DNA of 29,014 nt, taken from Plantago elongata (Eukaryota; Streptophyta; Magnoliopsida; Lamiales; Plantaginaceae). Below are positions 9,402 to 19,200 of the stretch, piece after piece. The translations under genes and the position numbers were made by a program. The notes below the pieces were generated by a model. It saw only the letters and a program-made list of their open reading frames with translations. It did not search any database and was not told the DNA's origin. Every line of letters starts with the position of its first letter. Positions within the stretch are counted from its first letter, which is position 1. The stretch lies in NCBI GenBank assembly GCA_036897095.1, contig JAYMSP010001772.1:1-29014 (forward strand), given 5' to 3'.

Positions 9402-10316
9402 TAGTATTGCAAACGAACCGAGTTGTTCGTTAAAAGTTCGAGTTCGGTAAAAGCTCGATTTCTCGAGCTCGAGCTTTTTTTATAGCTTGATTTAGTTTTC
9501 GAGCCGAGCTCAAGTTTCGTATAGCTCGGCTCGAAAGCCCGTCGAGCAGCTCGATTATCTATTTATAATTATTATTAATTATATATTATATAATATATGT
9601 ATAAATTATATAAACAAAAACAAAACCCTAGTATTATAGTCTAATAATTCAACAATTCCATTTCATCTGTAGACTTCCAACCCAAACTCGTACGTCTTCA
9701 TCGCAAAACCTCTCCGTCGTCCGCCCTACTCTCCGGCTTTGATCACCGCCACTCCGTCGTCGTACTCGTCCATCACTCCATCTCATGTCATAGTCCGATT
9801 CGATGCGAAGTTTGATGATTGGGTTTCTGATTTTGAGTTTTAATTCATTAAATTCTTGCTCACTAGTCGTTCATGTTGTTTTGAACTTGTGATTTGGGCT
9901 GCTCTAGTTTGATTACTTTCTTTGTTGAAATTCAATGAATTGGAGCAGTCAATGTGCTTGTTTTGAATTTGCATGAATTCTGGTTTTGTTGAAATTCAAT
10001 CACTTTGCTCCGTCTCCAGTTTGGATGCTCCTCTCTTCTGATTTTTTTAAAATTTGGAATGCTCCTCCCTTATTATTATTTTTTTAATTTTGAGCTTTCG
10101 AGCCGAGTTTCATTGGAGCTTTTCAAATTTTCAAGCTCACAAACTTTAAATGTTCCGTTTGTTCACGAGCCCACGAGCCGAGCTCGAGCCAAACAAAATA
10201 TCTCGAGCTCGAGCCCGAGCAAAAAAATTCGAGCTCAATCGAGCTCGAGCTCCTGTATATAATTTATAAATGAGCCGAGCTCGGTCATAGCTCGGCTCGG
10301 CTCGTTTGCAGGCCTA
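9402..10316. mobile_element. Non-autonomous hAT-like element
   Basis: The left end TAGTATTGCAAACGAACCGAG pairs with the right end, whose reverse complement is TAGGCCTGCAAACGAGCCGAG, giving imperfect terminal inverted repeats. Both ends are followed inward by dense GAGCTCGAGC / CTCGGCTCG motifs (about 9425-9560 and 10095-10310), the usual subterminal pattern of plant hAT elements. Octamers CAACCATT (9394-9401) and CAATCATT (10321-10328) resemble an 8-bp target duplication, but the right one is four bases away from the inferred end. The interior (about 9640-10080) encodes no transposase. Confidence 0.6.
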
Positions 10317-10508
10317 GGTTCAATCATTCATATTACATAAATGCTAAATCCCATAATGTATAGTTTTTAAAGCGATCAACAAGTGCAAAACAGTACAACA
10401 AATGAATCTGCAACTGGTAAAATTATTTTGCATTCATTTGATACTACATCAGGGCATAATCTAATATCATGCTGCCTTTGCTGAATACAATCCAGGTGAG
10501 ACCAAGTC
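10317..10508 (-). other. Probable 3' UTR of the intact reductase
   Basis: This stretch lies between the stop codon and the hAT-like element and is AT-rich without open frames. It presumably holds the polyadenylation region, but no signal is clear enough to place a cleavage site. Confidence 0.35.
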
Positions 10509-13500
10509 TTACTCAGACTTTGGTAATGGAGTATTTGCGAACCTCCAGGAGACTAAATGAAAAGCGTCAAATGTCTCTTTTCCTGCAACTTCCTTGATAG
10601 GAACAGCATCAGAAAGCTCTTTCACATCCTCGCTAGTTAGCTTCACCTTTAACGACCCAATGTTCTCGTGAAGATTTTTTATCTTAGTAGTTCCTGCAAG
10701 TATCACAAAATCGAAATCAGAATATTCCTTTGAACCCAAACAGATCAGGGTAGTTGTAGACCTCTGCATAGTTGTCTATAATTAAGTAAATTATATTCAT
10801 AAAGTTTCTACTGTTCCCATGAACTGCAACAAAAATTTAACCCAGTAAACAAGGACAAGCAGTATAAACAGTACATGAATCACGTCTGGTCTTTTACATG
10901 TGACCATTCTTCACACATGCATGTGACATTCATTATCCTTCATGATTTGCGTATAGTCTATCTAGGTTGTCATTCCCCTTCATATTAACACAAAGGATGT
11001 AACATTTTACTCACCTAGTTGGTATTGTTGATGACCAACTGGTTTTAGTGGATGCAATGAAATGAAACTAAACTTTAAGAAAACCTTGATAAGGACTACT
11101 GACCTGGAATAGATGTAACATCATCACCTTGATGATTAATCCATGCGAGTGCAAGTTGAGGTGGAGTACATCCATGCTTTTTGGCCAGTTCATCTACGCA
11201 ATAATAGAAGGCCTTGTTCTTCTCCCAATTCTCTCCTGTGAACCTTGGATGTGCATTCTGAAAGTTGAGCATTAGCTTGAAAGTAAGCCACACAGGTTCA
11301 ACAAATGAAAGCAAATTATATTGAATTCGAGTAGGGGTAATAGACGTAATACCAAGAAACTTCCATTTGGTAAACTTTCCACTGTTTTTTTTCCACCAAA
11401 AAATCCACGGCCAATAGGACTGTATGCAACTATCCCGATTCCAAGTTCCCTGACATAAAAAAAATCACAAGTAAAAATATCAATTTTGGTTTTTAACAGC
11501 TTTAAGAAGGGCCATGAGCAATTGAAAAACAAATGATCTATAACCCAGAAGTATTAAGTTTTACTGTTTTAGAAGAACACTGAGTCTTACAGTTTTAAAT
11601 AAATGCAGATGATTTACCTAATAACAAAAGAACTGGTTTAGGCATTTAGTCAAAAACCATTAAAAAGAAACAATACAAACACTTTCCTTTTTTTTTTCTT
11701 TTCAATATAGTCATTTAGACGTCATAATTGAAGCCTAATTAATCACATGCATATGAACTGCCCCATAACAACACAACTGGTGAGGCCTTTACATGAAATT
11801 AGTAATGACTTCAAGCATGGTTGAAAACTATTTACATGGCATGCAAACAAGTACCGGTAATTTTATCAAGGGTATATAATTATGATGTCAAAACGTCTAC
11901 GATCAATTACCAATATGTATTAACAAAACTCAACAAAAAATACACATGGAAGATTGTAAGGAGGCAGGAAAACCTGCAAATAGGGATTATTTCATCTTCG
12001 ACATCGCGTGCCCAAAGAGAGTATTCCATTTGATATGCACTTAATGGATGAACTGCATGTGCCCTCCTTACGGTGTCAACACTAGCTTCAGATATACCAA
12101 TGTACTTGATTTTACCTTCTTCAACCATTTTCTTAAGTTCACCCATCTGTATAACAATCGCAAAAAGAATCAACAGAGTCACAGATAAAGTACAAACTAT
12201 AAAGCAAAACAGTTGTTTGGCACTAACAAAATAGATAACTGAACAACATGCCAACACTTACTGTTTCCTCGATAGGCACAGTTGTGTCAACTCTGTGTAT
12301 GTAGTACAGATCAATGTAATCCACTTGAAGACGCTTCAGACTAGCTTCACAGCATGCGCGAGCATATTCAGCAGAACCTTTGACCGTAATAGGGTTGATA
12401 GTATTAAAACCAAACTTCGTAGCCAGTTGGACTTTTTCCCGAGGCAGCTGTTTCAGTGCCTGGTATATTCATTTTGCTCAAGTCAGGCAAGCATATGAGA
12501 TTCATGCGGTTAGATTTGTCCTGTCATGATCACTCTTCTAATAATGGCCAAGGTCAGGACAGCCAATGCCAGTGATTTTCTAGTTTATTAGTAGTGCATG
12601 CAATCTCCATTTTTTATGAAAAAGAATTAGAACAGACATAAAAAGAAGAAGAGTGACAAGTAAACTCAAAAAAAATAAAAAATCTTTGTAGATATTAGTC
12701 CAAACTTGCATCATTCTAGATGTACCAAAACATTAACCTACTCTCTCCGTCCCATATAAGTTGTATACTCAGAGAAAAAACATGTTAATATGATGAAAGT
12801 ACTCAAACAAAAAACATGTGATGTGATAATACCAAGAGCACAGAGCATTTTATACTTTCTTTAGTTCTACTCAGACATATACTCCCATAATATGCATCAC
12901 TATTTCTGGTCCACTTTGATTGAAAAACAAACAATAATTCTGTTCAGGTCCTAAGATGTAAGTTAATCTTCCCAATTTCCCCTAATTAACTCATTCATAA
13001 ATTTTATAAAGAAATTAAAACCCATTGAAGCTCAGAGTAAATGATACAAGAATGCTCGGCATCCCAAAAGACAAGCCAAATGTGCAGGACAATCACAGGA
13101 TTCTCTAGCAACATGTTAATCGATTTACAATTTGAGATAATTAAACGACAACGGAAATGAGGCATACAAGATGGGAGGATATGTAGACATAAGAAAAAGA
13201 AAAAAAGAAGCCATTGTTACTGACTTACTGTCCATAAATATAACATCTTAACAAATCATAAATACATGCTCACCTTTCCCACCAAGTACTCATTGCAATA
13301 CTCTATCCCATATATATTTGAAGTATCAAAGTGAGTAATGCCTTTACGAAATGCCTCTGTCAGTATGGCAATTCCATCCTCATCAGAAACAGGATCATTG
13401 TATACTCCAGTCAGCCCCATGCAACCATAGCCCATCTTTGACACCTATAGAGAGTAAAAAAAAACAAGAAATTGATCATTATCAAATCAAGATCAAATAT

Positions 13501-14044
13501 CTAGGCTACATTCAACATTTAATGAGGATACTGAAATCTCCTTGCTAATTATTTTTCAACTAAGTTCTAGAGGTACAGGAAACACATGGGAGTCAATTAA
13601 ACATGGTCCGAGTATATATGACTCAAATTCAAACTGAAATAGTGATCACTTTTGTTTTAAGTTCATTCCAGAACCTTATTCAAATAATCTGACCTTCTAG
13701 TTTAAGGAGATAGGTTGGATGATTAGCCAAATCACCATCTCATCAGAACTAAATGTCACTGGCATAGAGGCATAGACACAATAGTCACTAGTAGCAAATC
13801 AATATCACTCGATCCTTTCGTTTTCAATTATCCAATTTCCTTTGGCCCTAATGAAATGAAGAGCTAGATCGTAATAATTCAGCTTTGTTTCTACAGAAGA
13901 TAAGCTGCACAAAGAATCGACGCTAGGCAATAAACAAGGATCGACCAATCAAGCTAACTGTAAAGGAAGAGAAGACTATAGCATTCTCACCTCGAGACCT
14001 TGATTCCCTAATTTCATTCTTGGAATCGACTCTTGCTCAGCCAT
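10509..14044 (-). CDS. Aldo-keto reductase, perakine reductase/PCNT115 type (7 exons, 343 aa)
   Basis: NADPH-dependent aldo-keto reductase of the plant AKR13-like group, expected to be cytosolic and to reduce aldehydes or ketones; the actual substrate cannot be read from sequence. Exons on the minus strand: 13991-14044, 13274-13444, 12262-12459, 11974-12146, 11353-11449, 11104-11257, 10509-10693. All junctions are GT/AG with matching phase, summing to 1032 bases. The protein starts [18 protein letters not shown]. The catalytic tetrad is visible: Asp58 and Tyr63 in HFDTSNIYG, Lys90 in LATKFG, His130 in YYIHR. Later family blocks are [52 protein letters not shown] and [15 protein letters not shown] (cofactor-binding region), and the C-terminus is [10 protein letters not shown]. 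Length matches the family (about 340-350). It is the functional member of a tandem pair with the broken copy at 938-8724. No TATA box is convincing upstream. Confidence 0.93.
12739..12775. repeat. Stowaway-like MITE end in intron 2 of the reductase
   Basis: TA is followed by CTCTCTCCGTCCCATATAAG at 12741-12760. This closely resembles the CTCCCTCCGTCCC terminal repeat of Stowaway (Tc1/mariner) MITEs, which insert at TA. I could not find the matching GGGACGGAG end downstream, so this is a single end or a truncated copy. Confidence 0.4.
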
Positions 14045-14219
14045 TTTGCCCGATAAATTAAAATCAAATGCAAGTGAAACACTGAAACTGACGGGGATTG
14101 GTGGATCAGCTGAAGAAGAGAATGAGAGTCTGCTGAACAAAGTAAGTAAAGACTAGTATAAATTGGCTGCCGTATAAATTGCCATGTGCTTGACATTTGA
14201 CAATATTGATTACAACAAT
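14045..14219 (-). promoter_or_regulatory. 5' leader and proximal promoter of the intact reductase
   Basis: The stretch upstream of the minus-strand start contains a pyrimidine-rich leader (around 14100-14140 when read on the minus strand). Upstream AT-rich sequence (14155-14182) includes TTTATAC twice. The foldback MITE begins immediately beyond, so the available promoter before the element is short. Confidence 0.35.
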
Positions 14220-14994
14220 GTTAAACCCGAATAATTTTTACTAAACGCGAGACACAATTTTAATATATTATAAATTTACTTAAAATTACATTAATTTATA
14301 AAATAATTTCATAAACTTTAAAATACTACAATTTTATTCAAAATTATTTTTATTTATACATTTAAACTCTCTAACATGCGTCTTTTCCGTCGAATATTTA
14401 AACAAACATAATTAAAAAATATGAGGGGTTATAAATTTTAAACAATCATAATAAAAGTCAAGGACAATATTAAAAATAAATAAATTCAAATTTAATCAAA
14501 CTATTCATACAAAATTAACATTTTTAACTTTTTAAATTAAAAAAAGAAAATAAAATATTACTAAACAGGCTGTTTGGCAACCTTGAGGGCTGCCAAAACA
14601 ACCTGTCTAGCAGCCCTGCTAGACAGCTCGCCTGGCAGCTCTCACGGATGCCAAGCAACATTTTGAGATTTTTTTTATTTTCTTTTTAAATTTTGATGAA
14701 GTATATTGATATATTTAATATTCTAATTCTATAAAATAATTATAAACAATATAGATATCAAATTAAAAAATATTTATTTCTTCTGATTTGTAATGAATGT
14801 CATAATATAATTAATACTTGTATTATATAATTTTTGTCCTCGTATCATATTGTAATAATTTTATATTACTATTTTTTAATATTTAAAGTATTATGGGGTT
14901 AAGAGGAGTATATAATAAATATAGGGACTAAATTTCATATTTATAACATTTAAAGTACCTTTTGTAATATATTAAAAAATGTCATGGGTTTAAC
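14220..14994. mobile_element. Foldback-type MITE with palindromic core
   Basis: Terminal GTTAAACCC (14220-14228) and GGGTTTAAC (14986-14994) are inverted copies, and similarity continues inward through a T-rich run. The element is nearly symmetric about 14614-14615. A perfect 11-bp palindrome arm pair (CTGTCTAGCAG at 14603, CTGCTAGACAG at 14616) forms the centre. Outward from it, GGCTGCCA pairs with TGGCAGCT, TTTGGCAACC with GGATGCCAAGC, and AGAAAATAAAA with TTTTATTTTCT. No protein is encoded and no clear target duplication is visible, so the superfamily is unassigned. Confidence 0.55.
14603..14626. repeat. Perfect 11-bp inverted repeat with 2-base loop
   Basis: CTGTCTAGCAG, CC, CTGCTAGACAG. 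This is the GC-rich centre of the foldback element. Together with flanking imperfect arms it could form a hairpin of about 70-80 bp on each side. Confidence 0.9.
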
Positions 14995-16140
14995 AACCCC
15001 TATTGAATATTTGCACACCTACCTAGTCTTTGGGTTCCAATGTTGCCAAAAAAAATTACTCAGGTCTCGTGTTCATCTTTCAACACGGGATAGATATAAA
15101 TTTTAAGAAAAAATTGAATAAAATATATATAAATTATAAAATAAAAAAATAAAAAAATAAAAAAGAGATATAATGATAAAATAGTAAACAATAATAAATA
15201 AAGTTGAAGATGATCATGATTACGTTAAAGATGATCATGATTCATGATTTTTTTGAACAAAATAGAAGGTGATTTGGTTAGATCAGCTTCATAATGAAGA
15301 TGAGAAGATAAAGTAGAAAGTACCAGAATAAAATACGAAAGGATGAAGCTTTGACTGAGGGAATATTTATTTTTGTAATGTACAATATGTTTTCCAACGT
15401 TATTTGTGGATTCGATGGCTATTGATAGTGAATTTGTAATACAATGTATGTCAGTTATGACAAGTGTGATATATTTAGTAGTTATAATGTAATATTGAAT
15501 GGATAATATATTTAGTTTAATTTGTGTAATGTGATTGTGATTATAGTTTATCATATAAAAACACATTCTACACGTTGGTTATTGATCAACCTCATCATTC
15601 AAATATAATAAGCTATCTGAATCATAATTCATTGTCAAATACAACATTTTAATTCAATTATAGTTGAGTTTATATACATCTACTTTAATGTACAACTCGA
15701 GTTGAGTTTTAAGTCGATTGACAAACACTCAGCCAATTTGGTGGATATTTCTTTGCCAATTTTTGTGCTCACATATATTTTAAACTAATGAGATGAATCC
15801 GTTTGATTATGAAAGATTGATATGTAGTTGTATACTACTACGAGCATATTCAGAACATACCTACTAGGGGTACTAGTTTGCAATTATGATCATGAAAAAT
15901 TAAAATAAAATCAGGAATATATTACAAATTATCCGAGATCTGGTTGATCAGGTTGGTGAGGTTGCTCGTTATTGCTCCCCCACACGTTTTATTGGTGTGG
16001 CATTATTTGCTTTGAACCGGAGTATGTTCAAATTTAATTTTAATTCTTTCTTATTTTACTCACTTCTAACCCATGTCAAATGCTAGAACAGTAACAATAC
16101 GGATTTTCCTAAAGTTTACCCCGGTCAGAGTTCTGGAATG
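14995..16140. other. AT-rich intergenic spacer
   Basis: No credible gene is present. A short tandem repeat (two 21-base units, 15203-15223 and 15224-15244, sharing AAGATGATCATGATT) is visible. A 113-codon minus-strand open frame at 15225-15566 is rich in Ile, Tyr, Ser and Asn and reflects the AT-rich composition. Confidence 0.5.
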
Positions 16141-16159
16141 GACCATGCAGTGATGCAGG

Positions 16160-16279
16160 ATAGATATGGGCCAAAGCAGCCCATTGAGGCCCAATTTCCA
16201 ATTCAGAGTCTTTCCTCTTCGATCTCTCTCCTCTTCAATTCAATAGCACACTGATTTCCAAATCCCGTCTAAGTCGGAA
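16160..16279 (+). promoter_or_regulatory. PPOX proximal promoter/leader with site II motifs
   Basis: Three TGGGCY-type motifs lie within 30 bases: TGGGCC at 16167-16172, AGCCCA (reverse of TGGGCT) at 16178-16183, and GGCCCA (reverse of TGGGCC) at 16188-16193. Site II elements are bound by TCP factors and are frequent in plant genes for organelle and growth-related proteins. A CT-rich leader (TCTTTCCTCTTCGATCTCTC) follows at about 16209-16230. No TATA box is evident. Confidence 0.5.
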
Positions 16280-19200
16280 ATGCGACTATACGCAGGACAA
16301 CACGACTGGATAAGTAGCCGCTGTATTTCAATTAAACCTGTTCAACCTGAAGCTCGTTTCACTGTATTGTCAATGGCTTCTGCTGCAAGAGAAGATAAGC
16401 AAGGTTTTCTCTACTTTTCTACACTTCTCTGCAATGCGTTTTTTTATTTTATAGTAAATGATCGCCAACTAGTGGAAATTTTATTTGTTTGTTTCCGATT
16501 TAGGCTTATCTGGTAGAAATGTTGCTGTGATTGGAGCTGGTGTTAGGTACGTGTTTGTTTGTAATTCAGTTCGAATAGTTGAATTTCTCCATTTCTGAAT
16601 GTTGCATGCTATAGCTGATTTTCATATTATGCTATATGTGAGAACCTATTGAATAATGTAATCGTACTGTTTTGTTCGTGTGAAGTGGACTTTCTGCAGC
16701 GTACAAGCTGAAATTGCATGGTTTGAATGTTACTGTGTTTGAAGCCGATGAGCGAGCTGGAGGGAAACTAAGAAGCATTTCTCAGGGTGGTTTAATATGG
16801 GATGAGGGGGCAAACACCATGGTATGATGATATGATTCTTTGGATATGTTTCCCTTGATGATTACCTTCTTTTGGTACTTGATTTGCGTGAATTTGTTAA
16901 TGTGTAGACGGAAACTGAGTCGGCAGTTGGATTTTTGCTGGATAATCTAGGACTTAGGAAGAAGCAGCAATATGTAAGGCTTTCTTTTTATTTCCTTGTA
17001 CTTTGGTTGAATTAGCTTAACGTCTGTTTTCTGATGCATATGGTTTGGTTGATTGCGTTTGCTTCATATATATGTTTAGTCTAATACCATGTCAAGAGCA
17101 GTAGGATTTGTGCAGTGTCAAGCTCAATTTTGATACTGATGTGTTTGTGTAATTGTATCTAACATTGTCTACAATGCAGCCTCTATCACAGAACAAGCGC
17201 TATATAGCCAGAAATGGGGAACCCGTACTGGTAATATGTATGGTTGATTTGATCTTTTTGTGATGACATGGACCTAATTTCTTAATTCTTACTAATGAGT
17301 TGCATATGTGCTCGTGCAGCTACCATCAAATCCCATTGAACTTATTGGCAGCAATTTTCTTTCTGCAGGATCAAAGGTTAGCTCGTTACTTGACAGTTTG
17401 CTGTCTCTTCATATAAGATCACCGCAGTATTCCTGTATCTGTTTTACACTTTTGTTTCCTTCGTGCTGAATATCTATTTAAGTCCATGCTTTTCAGTATT
17501 TGTTTACATTTGAATACTAAATTATGAATATATGCATGCACGCTAGGCTGCTAAGAGTCCCTTCATTTTATTTATGAGGTCTTATGATGGGCTGATAGCT
17601 TTGTTCAGTTTCTCTGTGAAATGCCAATACCAGCATCCCTAGTGATTAGAAAACAAATGGATTTTTGTCTGGAAGAGCACTGCTAACTATTTTCTCTTTG
17701 CAGTTACAATTGCTCTTGGAGCCATTTATGTGGAAGAAGAACACTCTTTCAAAGGGGTCTGGGACGGAGGAAAGGTATTAACGAAGTCAATATTGTAACT
17801 GCCCTTCTAACTTCTTCATTTAGTTTACCAAGTTTTGTGTTCTCTTGACTGACAAGCATCTGAGTCTTTCTTCTAGTGACACATTTTTTACAAAATTACT
17901 CCACTTTCAGTTGTTGCACTGGAAATTTTTTCATGTTGTCTGTGTATCACCACCTCTGGCAATTGTTCTGTTCATTGCATAACTTTCGTTTTTCTTCTTT
18001 ATCTCTCCTCCACATTTGAACGTTTTTACTGGAAGATTTGTTTGCTAACCTTTTTGTTGCACCTATAAGAGGAAATTGAAGATATTAGTATATATAATAT
18101 GAATTAAAATGTATAGAGGAAAAACCGTAATTGAATCATCCCTTTAACCAAATACAAATCCGAGGCATGTGTTTGCACATTTTCCTTAAAACAATTACGT
18201 CCCCTCACTACGGTGCTTGAGGTATCGTTGAACGCTTGTTTCCCAGGATACAACGGTCGAACTTTAACAACTACTTTAACAACTAGCTGCACTTGCTAGA
18301 TGTTCTTGGCGAACAAAAACTGAAGCCCGGATTATAGGAAAGGGAAGAGGAGAAGAAAAGTCACAAAGAGAGAAGAGAAGAGGGTGGGTTTCTTCTACAC
18401 TTTTCAAGACAAATGAGACCCTTTTATAGGTGAGGAATTGAGAATTTAATTCCATTCTTCATTACACTAATTCATTATAAAATATTTTATAACTTATGCC
18501 CCACTACCTCCACTACTTCACAAGAGTAATGTTGTTACTTATGGAGTAACAAACGCCAAATTGACTACTTGTAACTTATATGAGTTACAAACTTCAATTT
18601 GAAGCAGAGCTTCTAGAAGGTGGAAGAAGTTGAACAAACAAAAACTTAGCTCACAAGGGCTATCATTTGAGCTTGGTTCGGTTCACCAATCGTGTCTAAG
18701 GGTCTCGCGCACCTACTAACAGACTAGTCAACTAGTTTCGTGTACAAATCTGGCCAGGATTTGCACTCAACTCATATAGCTGCACAACTTGGACACCAAG
18801 TAGGAACTATTAGATTATAAACTAGAGACTATACTTGCTCTCAAGCAATGTGATATAAAACCACTATACCTTCTAACTTTAAGCACTTATTCCTCATTAA
18901 CCCAAGGTCCGTTTTGGGTGTACAATATCGATTCGAAGCTTTTACAAAGTTGCTTACGTACATATATTTTATTTTCTTAATTAACAAATAATTAAGAAAT
19001 GGTCTCAATGTAAATACACTTCACTTCACTTTTTCTTCATAATTTCCAACACTTTGTGGGTTTTTATGCATGTTTTTCAAGTGGAAGCATTTTGTAATTA
19101 TACTTTCTGCTGTAACTCACACAGAAGCTGGATTTGAAAACATGATCAGCATTTGCTCGTGTATGCAGTGTTGGTGCTTTCTTCCAGCGTCATTTTGGAA

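Noticed and set aside
15225..15566. 113-codon minus-strand open frame
   Set aside because: Ile/Tyr/Ser/Asn-rich translation of AT-rich spacer with no splice context, promoter or family resemblance.
17755..17772. GGGACGGAGG, which looks like a Stowaway MITE terminus
   Set aside because: It lies inside PPOX exon 7 in a conserved coding context (GSGTEES), so the match is coincidental and does not pair with the end at 12741.
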